A DNA stretch of 64,000 bases from Corylus avellana (Eukaryota > Streptophyta > Magnoliopsida > Fagales > Betulaceae): contig NC_081543.1 of the NCBI RefSeq assembly GCF_901000735.1, forward strand, positions 20,541,515-20,605,514, written 5' to 3'. Below, one piece after another: positions 1 through 11,056 of this stretch. A model generated the notes under the pieces. It had not been told where the DNA came from. It worked only from the letters and a program-made list of their open reading frames with translations, and made no database searches. Each line of letters starts with the position of its first letter. Position 1 is the first letter of the stretch. The position numbers and the translations under genes were made by a program.

Positions 1-977
1 TTACACTTTGCTAGTCCCTCAGCAAAACAAAATGAAAGCATGAACCACAAATCATTTGTCGTGGGAGAGATGATTGAATTTAGCACATGCAACATGCCTT
101 TTAAACCCCTAGGCATTCCTAGTGGATGAGTGAAGTCTCATGAGTGTTTAACAGCAATGATACACACAAACATTTTTTAGCACTATGTTATTGACAATAA
201 TGAATTTCCACACAAACAAATGGTTCTTACTCATGAGCATGCTTAACAACATAAACACCCAATCACATCATCAAGACATCTAAAATAAATTCACTCATAA
301 GTGGGCAATTGAGACAACACATGCTCCATTAAGTGCAAAGTGAGATTAACATACAATCATGAGGCTTCAATTTACTCAAAGTTTGTGTATCTCAAAGTTC
401 ATGGAAATTCTATCAGTTGTAGACAACCACGGCTTAAGTCAAGATATGGATTTTTTTTTTTTTTGTGTGTAGGCTGTGCAATGCTTGGCTCCCTAAAGCT
501 TTCTAATTGACCTATATAACGAGTGTTAGGCAAATGACTCCCAAAGCAGATGGTTTTAGGGCATTAGATGTAAAAACATCCCTAAGGGCTTAATAACTCA
601 AGTCAAAAAAGGCTACAAAGCCAAACTAGCTGTACAATTAATCAACTTGAATTTCACACCTTTTTATATGAGCAATCAATGCTTAATGAGGCAAGAGGTC
701 CTATTACTCAATAAGAAACTCAAAATGATATATATATATATATTTTCAAGCCAAGGTTAATCATCAACAAGTCATCCCACAAATCTCAAGATACACACAA
801 TTTAGTTCAAATTTCATGCCTCACATACTCTATGTTAATGTCATCGTGATAATCAACTCAAAACAAGTGAAGTCTCTCTAAGCCAAAAATGAGTCAAAGG
901 ACTCAGATTCCTAATGACATGATGATGATTGTGCTTAATATGTTAAGCTAGCCAATGAAGTGGAAACCACAATTACA
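1..977 (-). mobile_element. El-1: 3'-terminal internal region of an Athila-like LTR retrotransposon, cut by the window edge
   Basis: No coding potential is seen. The stretch matches the pre-3'-LTR region of the other minus-strand elements here. The hairpin that precedes the polypurine tract lies at about 7-26, and the conserved block of about 150 bp lies near 470-640. The 3' LTR must lie just left of the window. The element is interrupted at 978 by a CACTA end. Orientation follows from the reverse-complemented G-tract and hairpin order seen in the complete copies. Confidence 0.75.
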
Positions 978-3000
978 CACTACAAAAAAAATGCAATATT
1001 AGTAATGTTGTTGTGCCAAATACTACCTAAATTAATAGATAATATTTGTACGTTTTACTTGCAAGTGCACAAGATCAAACGATAGTATAGTGCAGCAAGT
1101 ACGAGATCGATCCCACGGAGATTGTTGATTTTGTTTTATAAGTAATTAAAATATCAAACTTGTCACGAGATTGATATTGATAGAAATAAAAAGATATAAA
1201 GATAAATGATAAGGTAAAGGTAGGGCTTTGATATCCACCACTAATCATGCTCAAATAATATAACTGTATGCCAATGATCCAATCACATTATGAATACCTA
1301 ATGTTTGCTAACCTAAGGGCATGGGTGTATACTCCTTAAGCTATTGATTTCCCTAAGCAACAAGTTAGGAATGGGTGTATACTCTAACTCTTTTCTTTCT
1401 CAAAGGATTTAGCATGGGTGTATACTAAGTTGTTCTTTAAGAAAGCATAAATCTATGGAAATCGACAAACACATGGAACCTAGGGCATAGGTGTATATTC
1501 CCAGTTTTCCATGTTGATTAACCCAAGAATCTGGTGTGGATTTCTTTTGTTACTCTTATTAAACCCAAGACTCGGTCATCCAAATTGATTTAATTAACTA
1601 ATCCATACCACATGCATATAATGGCCAATCACATACATATGAGGAATTCAAGAAAACAAGAATTAATCAAGTTAAGCAACACAATATGATTATCACAAAG
1701 GCGCTAATATTGAAATATTAAACAAACATAATTAGAGCTTCAATCTAGCTCTCCTTAAGAGTTAGTTATACATAATTAAAATAAAATTAAAAGAAAAAGG
1801 TAAAGAAAGAACCGAAAACCGCTCCTAGAAGTAGCCTCCAATTCTTCTCCCCAAAGTTGCCTCCTTCAAATTATCTATTGAATTGTGAGGCTTAGAGGTC
1901 TATTTATAGGGATTAGGAGAGTCCTAGAAGCCCTAGTAATCCTAGAAAATTCGGAGATTTAAGTCCTAGTCCAATTAGGATAAAGAAAACCTAAGTCCAA
2001 ATCAGAATAGGATTCGTCCAGAATCACGTTCCTATTTTGCGGGGTGATTTTGGCATAGCGTCAATTAGAATTAGGAAAATGCTATTTCCTAATGATTTGT
2101 AGTATTTTGAGCTAGCTTTCCAATGCAGCTTGAATCATCTCAATCCGATATTTTAGTTGAAAATTATGGTCAAAATACTGAGATGTGCACATAATCCAAA
2201 TTTGATTCTAATCCGATTTTGACTCCAATTTGAGAAATTCTGATTTAACCCTTTCCTTTATTTGATTAAACTTAACCACATCATATAGGTCCTCTATTAT
2301 GATTGGCTAAGCTTAACCATATCTTCTAGGTCTTCCCAATTTGCCCTTTAAGGTTGGAACTTTTCTAGAAACGCTTACTTTTCTTCCAAAAACCTATAAA
2401 ACAAAGAAAGTGCAAAAAAGAAATAAAATAGTATAAACTAGCAAAACTAAGGAATTAATAAATATAAGTTTAAGGGCTAAAATATGAATATTTTAGTACT
2501 TATCAAACGTGTGTACTGTTCATTATTTTTTGCCACGTCACCATTTAGTAACGTGTTTGTTTGTAACACGTTACTAAATATTTTTGTAACGTGTCACTCA
2601 TGTCACTATATGGTAACGTGTTAAACTGGCACGTTACTAATTGGTAACGTGTCAAACTGACATGTTACTATTTTTTTTTTCTTATCTTAATTAATATGAT
2701 TATATTTCATATTAATTAAGACACTAAAATATTATACTATTAACATTATATTAGTAATTCCATAATATATACTAAAATGATTTATTTAATATATAATAAT
2801 TTCATTATATTTCATAATAATATTTAATAAACCAGGTAAAATTTACACATTGTCTAAAAGTAGAAAGCGTTTCATTTGTTGCTTAAGTATAAATTATTCC
2901 TGTTGCTGAAGTATAGAAAGCTTTCCATTTGTTCTTGAATGGCTTCTTAATTTGAAAAGGGCTTCCGCTTAAGTATACATAATAATATAAGTATTAATGT
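978..3000. mobile_element. CACTA-like DNA transposon end, split by a solo LTR
   Basis: Position 978 begins CACTACAAAAAAAATGC, a typical CACTA terminus, with a possible 3-bp ACA target site just before it. The element resumes at 2506 after the solo LTR. The resumed part (about 2506-2680) has many direct and inverted copies of GTAACGTG/CACGTTAC, the kind of subterminal repeats bound by CACTA transposases. The rest to 3000 is AT-rich with no ORF. The other terminus is not in the window; El-2 starts at 3001, probably inserted into this transposon (AATGT precedes it). No transposase fragment is visible. Confidence 0.6.
1009..2505 (-). mobile_element. Solo LTR, family A, inserted in the CACTA element
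   Basis: Complete LTR from TGTTGTGCC to TTATCA with no internal region on either side. It is flanked by AATGT (1004-1008) and AACGT (2506-2510), a 5-bp target duplication with one C/T difference. On the minus strand a TATA box TATAAATA lies at 1908-1901. A solo LTR arises by recombination between the two LTRs of a full element. Confidence 0.85.
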
Positions 3001-4444
3001 TGTTGTGCCAAATACTACCTAAATTAATAGATAATATTTAGTACGTTTTAACTCGCAAGTGTACAAGATCAAAACAATAGTATAGTGTAGCAAGTACGAG
3101 ATCGATCCCACGAGGATTGTGATTTTGTTTAGAATTAATAAAAAATATCAACTTGTCACTGAATTGATATTGTGAAAAAGAAATAAAAAGATCTAAAGAT
3201 AAATGAAAAATAAAGGTAGAGCTTTGATATCCACCACTAATTATAATTAGATAAAATATCAATATGTCAATGTTTTGATCATGTCATGTATATCTAATGT
3301 TTGTCAACCTAAGGGTATGGGTGTCTACTCGTTAAGCTATTGATTTCCCTAAGCAACGAATTAGGCATGAGTGTCTACTCTAATTCTTTTTTTTCTTAAA
3401 GGATTTAACATGGATGTCTACTAAGTTATTCTTTAAGAAAATATAATTCTGTGGAAATCGACAAACACATGAGGCCTAGGGCATGGGTATCTACTCTTGG
3501 TTCCCCATGTTGATTAACCCAAGTTCTAGTGTGGATTTCTTTTGTTATTTTTATTAAACCCAGGACTCGGTTATCCAAATTGATTTAACTAACTAGCCCA
3601 TACCACATGCATATAATGGCCAGTCACATACATATGAGGAATTTATGAAAACATGAATTAATCAAGTTAAATATCACACCATGATCATCACAAAGGCGCT
3701 AATATTGAAATATTAAATAAGCATAATTAGGGCTTCCATCTAGCCCTCCTTAAAAGTTAGTTACACAGAATTAAAATAAAACTAAAAAGAGAAGGTAAAG
3801 AAAGAACCGAAAATTGCTCCTAGAAGTAGCCTCCAATTCCTCTCCCCAAAGTTGTCTCCTTCCAATTGTCTATTGAATTGTGAGGCTTAGAAGTCTATTT
3901 ATAGGGCTTAGAAGAGTCCTAAAAGCCCTTGTAATCCTAGGAAATTCGGATATAACTAGGATAAAGAAAACCTTAGTCCAAATCGGAATAAGATTTGCCC
4001 AGAATTGCGTTCCTATCTTGCGGGGTGATTTTGGTATAGCGATGCTCTGAATTAGGAAAATTTTATTTCACAATAATTTGTAGTATTTTGAGTTATCTTT
4101 CCAACGCCACTTGAATCACCTCCATCGGATATTTGAACTGAAATTTATGATCAAATACAGAGATGTATGCAGAATCCAATTTTGAATCCAATCCGATTTC
4201 GATTCCAATTTGAGAAATTCCAATTTAATCTTTTCCTTTATTTGATTAAACTTAACCATATCTTCTAGGTCTTCCCAGTTTGCCCTTTAAGCTTATAACT
4301 TTTCTGGAAACGTTTTCTTTTCTTCCAAAAACCTATAAAACAAAGAAAATACAAAAATGAAGTAAAATAGCACGAACTAACAATACTAAGGAATTAATAC
4401 ATATAAGTTTAAGGGCTAAAATATGAATATTTTGGCACATAACA
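3001..4444 (-). repeat. 3' LTR of El-2 (LTR family A)
   Basis: Runs from TGTTGTGCC to CATAACA, bounded on the right by the polypurine tract of El-2. The minus-strand TATA box is at 3903-3896. It shares the family-A layout with the LTRs at 1009, 7708, 17924, 29831 and 48271. AATGT at 2996-3000 is the probable left half of the target duplication; the partner is lost. Confidence 0.85.
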
Positions 4445-4480
4445 CACCCCCAAATTTACATATTGCTAGTCCCTTAGCAA
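4445..4480 (-). promoter_or_regulatory. Polypurine tract and terminal hairpin of El-2
   Basis: Minus-strand order is hairpin ATTGCTAAGGGACTAGCAAT, a short spacer, then TTTGGGGGTGTG directly against the 3' LTR. The G-rich tract is the expected plus-strand DNA primer for reverse transcription. The same arrangement recurs at the 3' LTR of every Athila-like element in the window. Confidence 0.75.
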
Positions 4481-5219
4481 TGCAAAACTAAAAACAAAAT
4501 GGAAAAAAAAAAAAACGATAAATCCATCTTTCGTGGGATGTACGATTGCATTTAGCATATGCAACAAGCCTTTTAAACCTCTAGGAATTCCCTAGAGGAC
4601 GAGTGGAGTCTCGTGAGGGTTTTCCAGAAATGTTACCTACAAACATCATGCACAGTTCATGTTATTTCAAAAATTAAATTATCACTTCAAGACTATGATT
4701 TTCATTCATTAGTAAGCTTAAAAAGATAAACTTCATATTCACAATGAATTGGAATCTCAAAGTTCAATTACTTACAAAGAACATGCTAAAACATCACAAG
4801 TTTGAAAACAGTACAAAGTGAACTAGCATAGAATTATGAGGCTTCCAAGTATTTCCAATGTGCAATGTCTCCACATCTCGAAGTTCACTGAAATCCCTAT
4901 TAGAATGAACAACAATGGCATTTTTTTTTTTTGGTCAGGTTGTGCAATGTTTGGTTCCCTTAAGCTTTCTAATTGACCCATGTAACGAGTGTTAAGTCAA
5001 TGACTCCCAAACCAAATGGTTTTAGGGTATTAAGTGTAGAGACACCCCTAAAGACCTACTAACTCGAGTCAAAAAGGCTACAAAACTAAACTAACCATGA
5101 CATTAATTAAATCAAAATTTTTCACCGTTTGACGTAAACACTCAATGCTTTGAGGCAAGAGGTCCATTACTCAGTGAAAAGCTTATCAATGATCATTTAT
5201 TTATAATATATATTTTTTT

Positions 5220-5223
<4 letters not shown>

Positions 5224-5259
<36 letters not shown>
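5224..5259. repeat. (TA)n microsatellite
   Basis: About 36 bp of perfect TA dinucleotides inside the 3' non-coding part of El-2. The same place in related elements has short TA runs or T-rich runs, so it is a local expansion. Confidence 0.95.
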
Positions 5260-5262
<3 letters not shown>

Positions 5263-5613
5263 AAAGCGTTCATCTAATAAATCATCCAGTTTCATCCAAG
5301 ATACAGAAACACACACATCAGACCTCATGTCATACCTCACAAATTATGTGCTAATGTGCTTGTGTGATCAGATCAAACTGTGATTTTTCAACTGTCCTAA
5401 GCAAGTAATCAAACTAACAAATTCTCTCATCAGATCATGTGTTCAAAATTTTAAGCTTACTGATGAATTCAAACCATAATTCTTTCAGATTAACCAAATT
5501 TTTAAGGTAAACATGAACATGCATAATTTTTTTTTTTTTTTCAAATAAACAAACAAACAAACAAAAACAAATAACATGAAACTGGGCCAAAGTGTGTGTA
5601 AACAATATGTGTT

Positions 5614-5656
5614 CCCATACCCCCAAACTTAAATGACACATTGTCCCCAATGTGTC
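5614..5656 (-). promoter_or_regulatory. Internal hairpin and second G-tract of El-2
   Basis: On the minus strand the perfect stem-loop ACACATTGGGGACAATGTGT is followed by a short spacer and AAGTTTGGGGGT. It recurs with small changes at 12487-12526 (El-3), 16965-17003 (El-4), 21412-21454 (El-6), 28655-28700 (El-5) and 59203-59246 (Athila). Function unknown; it resembles a second polypurine tract. Confidence 0.6.
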
Positions 5657-5854
5657 TAAATTAAGGAAAGAATGTGCCCCGGAGATGGACGACATCGTCT
5701 TGGAAAGCATGGCTCATAGCACACCCCCAAACTTGAATCAAAGCACACTTGTCCTTGCAAAATAAGAAAACACAAAAACAAGTAAAAGGAAACAAACTAA
5801 AGATAAAGTCAAAGATCAAATGAAACACACAAAAATAAAATAACAAGATAAACT

Positions 5855-5902
5855 ATGGGGTGCCTCCCATGAGCGCTAAGTTGAATGTCTTCAGCCAGAC
5901 TG
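5855..5902 (-). other. Conserved post-stop block, El-2 copy
   Basis: Minus-strand sequence overlapping and following the ORF stop, with the core TTAGCGCTCATGGGAGGCAC (one or two differences here). Five copies occur in the window, each at the end of an ORF: 21658-21704, 23556-23602, 28411-28456 and 59401-59447 are the others. Confidence 0.7.
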
Positions 5903-6103
5903 TGGTACTTTAAACTTGAAGTACCAATCTTTCCTTCTCTTGCACCAAAGTGAATGAATATTTTCTGTTGCAAGATGCTTCTGAGTGTTTATAAATCGAG
6001 GAGGACCACTCTGAGTCTTCTTAAACAGTTTCTCATCCAGAAGGGAATCATGAACTGAAATAAAATAAGAAGAAAACTCAGGCAGCTTTTCTATCTTGAC
6101 GTC
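5891..6103 (-). pseudogene. Conserved C-terminal tail of the non-autonomous ORF (El-2)
   Basis: An open stretch of about 70 codons ending in the motif RRKDWYFKFKVPQSG and a TGA stop at 5893-5891. The same tail is intact in El-6 (stop at 23595-23593) and El-5 (stop at 28419-28421), with shared SYF.PVHDS, EKLFEKTQSG and IHSLWCKRRKDW segments. In El-2 it is cut from the rest of the ORF by the 866-bp insertion at 6106. I do not recognise this domain in the autonomous pol. It is basic and aromatic near the end, compatible with nucleic-acid binding, but that is a guess. Confidence 0.55.
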
Positions 6104-6105
6104 CT

Positions 6106-6971
6106 GATGTAAACCTCAATCGACACGCTTTTGAGACCCAACAAACAATATTGGAATACTGACCCAAGAAAGCTAAAATTCAGATTTTTTTTTTATAGAA
6201 AACCCCGACCCAACGTTTACAAATGAAACGCGAACCAAAGGTATAAAGAAACAACCCCGACCCAACATTTATAAATGAAACGCGAACCGAAGGTATAAAG
6301 TTTGAACGCCACAAGGAAGAATCCTTGATAAGTTCACAAGTTCTTTTGAAGAACCAAAAGAAGACGCAAGCCTCACATTTTTTTCTAATTTTCATTCATG
6401 ATGTCCATTACAATGAGTGCATGCTATTTATAAAGCATGGCTGAAAATATGACTACCTGCTTGCTATGGAAAGGAAATTAAATTGGTTCCAACATCGGAA
6501 AGTAAATAAAGTAAAAAAGACTAACTAATAAAAGCCTAAAATTAAGGTTGATTTGGTTTGAAATCAGCAGCTCCTCCATGCCAAAAATAGACTGAGATTG
6601 GCAATTAAATCACGCCTAAGGAAGGTCTTGAAATAGGTAAGTCAATCAACCAATTAATCGGCATGTAATTTGGCAAGTCAATCATCCAATTAATTGGTAT
6701 GTAATTGGAAAGTCAATCAGCCATAATCAACCATTAATCCATGCCATTGCTAAGGAAATTATGCGCAATCAGCTCCGTCACTAGCTTGGATCAAATTTAT
6801 TACACCTTCATCTCCCTTTGGGCCAAGCTTGGATTGCCCCATTTTAGAATCAGCCCAAATCTCTTGAATCAGCCCATTAAGTGATTCCTTGATCTTCTTG
6901 GATCTTGCTCTAGTAATAGGCCCAACTGGAACATGCAATGGATCCTTTAATGGTGCTTGTTGATTCTCATC
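6106..6971 (-). mobile_element. 866-bp insertion: 3' piece of a different Ty3 element, with a tandem repeat
   Basis: Related elements are continuous here; El-2 is split, with ACGTCCT on both sides (6099-6105 and 6972-6978). The minus strand starts in an open frame with DPLHVPVGPITRARSKK and IKESLNGLIQEIW, resembling the C-terminus of plant Ty3 polyproteins. It then continues into LTR-like sequence with a TATA box (TTTATAAATAG near 6430). A 52-bp direct repeat (6201-6252 and 6253-6300) lies near its far end. No long inverted ends are seen. It may be a truncated retrotransposon or a short non-autonomous element. Confidence 0.5.
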
Positions 6972-7669
6972 ACGTCCTCAATTTGGTCATCACATAACCC
7001 AAGAAGACTTCTCTCTTGGACTCTTGGTAATTCGGGAATAGGAGCTGATGTTGAAAAAGTCTTCGTGCTCTCTTCCTTTTCCCGATGTGATTCCTCTAGA
7101 ACCTCAGTTTGCTCCTCCTTCCTCTCTTCCCCTTGATTTTCAACCGCTTCTTTACTCCTTAATGTGGTAATTGCTTGCACACGATGGTAAGTGCACTCTT
7201 CCTCCATGTATTGTTCATTAGGATTGGCAACAAACTGACTTTGACACTCTTCTTCGTGGTATTGTTGAGACAAATTGACAAGAGGTGGCTCCTCTTCATT
7301 AGCTTCTATCTTGGCAGTGTATTCCAATAGTTGCATATTGGCTTCATTGTGGCTAAGCAAGGAGTATGATTGACCAAGGAGTTGTGGAGATGGCTCCTCT
7401 TCTTGGTGTTGTGAAGGCCAATAGATGGGAGAAGGCTCCTCTTCATGATAATGTTGGGACAACTTGATGAGAGATGACTCCTGATCTGCAATTGAAAACA
7501 TGGGACAAGTCTTAGTGGTGTGGTCAATATGGGAAGATATGGCACATACCTCATCTTGTGTGGTCACCCTGGAATGGGCACTCGAGCGCACCTCCAGAGG
7601 CAGAACAGAAACTGTGGAAAAACTAGAAAAAAAAAAAAAAAAAAAAACTAAGGAAAAAAGTAATTCCAA
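6947..7669 (-). CDS. Gag-like zinc-knuckle ORF of El-2 (240 codons, runs into the insertion)
   Basis: The first 40 or so codons from the ATG at 7669 overlap leader sequence and are probably not ancestral. A nucleocapsid-type knuckle follows at 7546-7503, reading CAISSHIDHTTKTC, which is CX2CX4HX4C with the second Cys replaced by Ser. An acidic, Glu-rich linker with repeated HEEE.SP and YMEEECTY motifs follows, then QERSLLGL, which in El-5 and El-6 leads directly into the conserved tail. Here the frame enters the 866-bp insertion and stops. No capsid domain is present. The mutated knuckle suggests it is no longer functional. Confidence 0.5.
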   Translation of the reverse strand: MELLFSLVFFFFFFSSFSTVSVLPLEVRSSAHSRVTTQDEVCAISSHIDHTTKTCPMFSIADQESSLIKLSQHYHEEEPSPIYWPSQHQEEEPSPQLLGQSYSLLSHNEANMQLLEYTAKIEANEEEPPLVNLSQQYHEEECQSQFVANPNEQYMEEECTYHRVQAITTLRSKEAVENQGEERKEEQTEVLEESHREKEESTKTFSTSAPIPELPRVQERSLLGLCDDQIEDVMRINKHH

Positions 7670-7680
7670 CCAAAATCAAA

Positions 7681-7705
7681 CAATCCCCAACAACGGTGCT
7701 GAAAA
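7681..7705 (-). promoter_or_regulatory. Primer binding site of El-2 (tRNA-Asp type)
   Basis: The minus-strand sequence abutting the LTR reads AGCACCGTTGTTGGGGATTG, close to TGGCGCCGTTGCCGGGGA, the tRNA-Asp-complementary site I associate with Athila elements. It confirms minus orientation and that 7708-8689 is a 5' LTR. Confidence 0.75.
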
Positions 7706-7707
7706 CT

Positions 7708-8689
7708 TGTTGTGCCAAACACTATCTAAATTAATAGATAATATTTAGTACATTTTAACTCGCAAGTGCACAAGATCAAAACAATAGTATAGTGTAAGTA
7801 TGAGATCGATCTCACGGAGATTGTTGATTTTATTTACAATTGATTAAAATATCATCTTTGTCACGAAATCGATACTGTGAAAATAAATAAAGATAAAGAT
7901 AAAGGTAGGGCTTTGATATCCACCACAAATCATCTTCAAATAATATAATAATATGCTAATGCTCTAATCATATTATGAATACCTAATGTTTGCCAACCTA
8001 AGGGTATAGGTGTCTACTCCTTAAGGTGTTGATTTCCCTAAGCAACGAATTAGGCAAGGGTGTCTACTCTAATTCTTTTCTTTCTTAGGGCCTGTTTGGG
8101 ATTGTGTTTAAGGGGCCTAAAAGTACCTTCAACACTCAAAAAGTGTGTTTGAAGAAAAAAGTACTCGTTTAGTAAAAAAATTAAAAGTGCTTTTAATCTC
8201 TAAAAAGCCTAAAAATGGCCAAAAAGCACTTTTGGCAAAAGCTTAACAATGAAGCTTTTGCCCAGAAGCTCTTTTTGACTTAAAAGCTCTATTTTTCAAA
8301 CACAATCCCAAACAGACTCTTAAAGGATTTAGCATGGGTGTCTACTAAGTTGTTCTTTAAGAAAGCATAAATCTGTGGAAATCGACAAACACATGAGGCC
8401 TATGGCATAGGTGTCTACTCCCGGTTCCCCGTGTTGATTAACCCAAGAACTCGAGGTGAGATTTTTTTGTTATTCTATTAAACCCAGGACTTGATCATCC
8501 AAATTGATTTAAATAACTAATCCATACCATATGCATATAATGGCCAACCACACACATGTGAGGAATTCGATAAGACAAGAATTAATCAAGTTAAGCATCG
8601 CAATATGATTATCACAAAGGCGCCAATATTGAAATATGAAATAAACATAATTAGGGCTTCAATCTAACCCTACTAATGTATTAGTTACA
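7708..8689 (-). repeat. 5' LTR of El-2, truncated by El-3 and carrying a MITE
   Basis: Begins TGTTGTGCC next to the primer site and matches family A. It stops at 8689, where the El-3 LTR begins. The missing part, including its promoter, is not found beyond El-3. A 232-bp MITE lies inside. Confidence 0.8.
8088..8319. mobile_element. Tourist-like MITE in the El-2 LTR
   Basis: 232 bp with terminal inverted repeats GGGCCTGTTTGGGATTGTG and GAGTCTGTTTGGGATTGTG, flanked by TTA (8085-8087 and 8320-8322). The uninterrupted LTRs read TTCTTAAAGG here, so a 3-bp duplication is supported. TTA plus GGGCCTGTTTGG ends fit PIF/Harbinger MITEs. No coding capacity. Confidence 0.8.
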
Positions 8690-10133
8690 TGTTGTGCAAA
8701 TTTATTTAACTCGCAAGTGCACAAATCGTTTGTAGTTTAATGGATTGCAAGTGCAAGGTCGAATCCACAGAGAATTGTATTTTTCAAAGATCAACTTATA
8801 TCTAAACTAATTTTAACCTAACCTAGTTCCGAAAGAGTTTTGATTTTGGTTTTGAAAGTTAAAAGGCTAAACATAAACTAAATAAACTAAGTAAATCAAT
8901 AGATAAAGGCACTAAAGATGCGGAATCTACACTCACAAAATCATAACAACATATTTTATATTTATCAATATTAATCCGAAGTTCACACAATTTAAATCTT
9001 ATGTATGTTTTATTATGCTTCAGAGAATTAAACAAAACCATCCCATGTATCCATTCATTAACCAAATCACAAAAGGAATTCAATATCAATCAAATCATTA
9101 GATGTATCCGTAAATCACAAAAGATATCAAATCTTAATTGAAATGTCAAATGTATCCGTAGAACAAATCACAAGGGATATCCAATTTTTATGAGTTAAAA
9201 ACTAAGCAATCAATTATGTGAAATTATCCTAAATCATCAAGTGTATCCTTGAATCACACAACAAGATATCCAAGAATCATGCCACATATTGAAATGAAGT
9301 AAAACAATTGAAATAATAAACCAATAAAATAGGATTAATAAAATCTTACAATAAAGCGATGTTGTTCTTCATCGATGAGGCTTCATCCCCAACCTTGGTT
9401 GAGAATTTAGCTCCACATGACTATGAAACTAAAACCTAAACCTAAACCTAAAGAAAAACTAAAATAAAAGAAAGGCTATAGATTACATTATGTCTCCAAA
9501 ATTGTATTCCAAAACTAGTCTCTGGAATTGTATGTCTTTTCTTGAATGCAATGAAGTCTATTTATAGGCTTAGGGAAGTCCTAGAAGTCCTATTAAACCT
9601 AGATAATTTGGAAGTCTGTCGTCCAGTCAAATAGAAGTCTGAAATCGGAATAGCATTCGTCCAGATTTGTGTCCATTAATTGCGAGGTGATTTTAGTATA
9701 GTAACCATCCAAATTAGGACAATCCTATTTCACAATGAACTGTAGTATTTTGAGTTAGATTTCCAATGCCGATTGAATCACTTCAATCTAACATTTGAGC
9801 GGAGCGTTATGGTCAAAATATTGAGACGTGTGCAGAATCTGAATTTGAATCCAATCCGAAATCTTATCCAATATGAAATTCAATCCAATCTAATCTTTAA
9901 TCCGATTTAACCTTTTCTTGGATTTGGTTAAACTTAACCACATCATTTAGGTCTTCTCAAAGTATGCTTTCTTCCAAACTTTGCATTTTTTCCTTTAAAG
10001 CTGTAGTTTTTCTTCAATGACCTACAAAATACTAAAAACACAAAACTAACACAAAACATTAAATAATGACACAACTAAAGGATTAGCTATTGTAAATAAA
10101 GGGGTCCAAATATGAAATATTTGGCACTTATCA
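8690..10133 (-). repeat. 3' LTR of El-3 (LTR family B)
   Basis: TGTTGTGCAAATTTATTTAA to CTTATCA, followed by the polypurine tract. It is the same family as the LTR of the intact Athila element at 56647. The minus-strand TATA box is at 9566-9559. Confidence 0.85.
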
Positions 10134-10172
10134 AACACCCTCAAACTTACATTTTGCTAGTCTCTTAGCAAA
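10134..10172 (-). promoter_or_regulatory. Polypurine tract and terminal hairpin of El-3
   Basis: Minus-strand hairpin TTGCTAAGAGACTAGCAA, a spacer, and a G-tract broken by one base (TTTGAGGGTGTT) against the LTR. Confidence 0.65.
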
Positions 10173-11056
10173 ACAAAACGAAAAATATAATGAAAGCAAA
10201 AAACATAAATCCTCTTTTGTGGTTAACAAGAAAGAATTTTCACATAAACCATAGTTCTTATTCATGAGCAAGGTTAAAAAGACAAATACCTTCATCACAG
10301 TCAAAAGGAAATCCAGAATCAAATCACTCATAAATGGACAATTTAGACCTCATATGTTCTGAAAAGTGCAAAGTGTAATTAGCATACAATCATGAAGCTT
10401 TCAGCTTAAACTCAAGACAAGTTCCATAAAATTTGTAAGAATCTGTAACAAATATAATAACCAAGGCAAGATATGCATTTTTTTTTTTTTTATAGGTTCT
10501 GCAATGTCTAACTCCCTTAAGCTTTCTAATTGACCGATGTAACAAGTGTCAGGCTAATAACTCCCAAGCCAGGTGGCTTTAGGGCACTTGATGTAAAACA
10601 TCCCTAAGGGCTTATTAACTTAAGTCAAAAAGGCTACGAAGTTAGACTAGCCATATCTAAAATAAAAACTGAACTAAACTTCACACCTTTTGATGCGAAT
10701 ACTCAATGCTTAATGAGGCAAGAGGTCCGGTTATTCAGCGGAAAACTCAACATGATCTTTCTTTTCTTTTTCCTTCTTTTATTTATTTATTTATTTCTTT
10801 TTTTTTTAATTTTTTTTTTTAATATCTTGCAAGCCAATGGTTATTCATCAATAGGTCATCCAACAAATCTCAAAGAGAACAAGCTTAAGCTCAAACATCA
10901 TACCTCACAGAAAACATGCTAATGTGCTCATAAAAATTTATCTCAAAACAAGTGAAATCTCTTTTACCCGAAAATAAGTTAAAGAACTCAGACTCCTAAT
11001 GACATAATGATGTGTTCAACCCTATAAGCAATCCAATTAAATGCAAACCATAGTCA

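Larger units (their letters stand above)
3001..8689 (-). mobile_element. El-2: non-autonomous Athila-like LTR retrotransposon, right LTR truncated
   Basis: Reading on the minus strand: 5' LTR (7708-8689, cut by El-3), tRNA-Asp-type primer site, leader, a zinc-knuckle ORF interrupted by an 866-bp insertion, the conserved post-stop block (5855-5902), the internal hairpin/G-tract (5614-5656), the conserved 150-bp region (about 4937-5100), the polypurine tract and the 3' LTR (3001-4444). There is no protease, RT or integrase, so movement would need enzymes in trans. The two LTRs look clearly diverged, suggesting an old insertion. Confidence 0.8.

Noticed and set aside
554..590. Telomere-like TTTAGGG/CCCTAA pair
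   Set aside because: Single units forming a hairpin, not a telomeric array.
10713..10922. 69-codon ORF nearly repeated at 58699-58932
   Set aside because: The match is nucleotide-level conservation of element 3' non-coding DNA around a poly-T tract.
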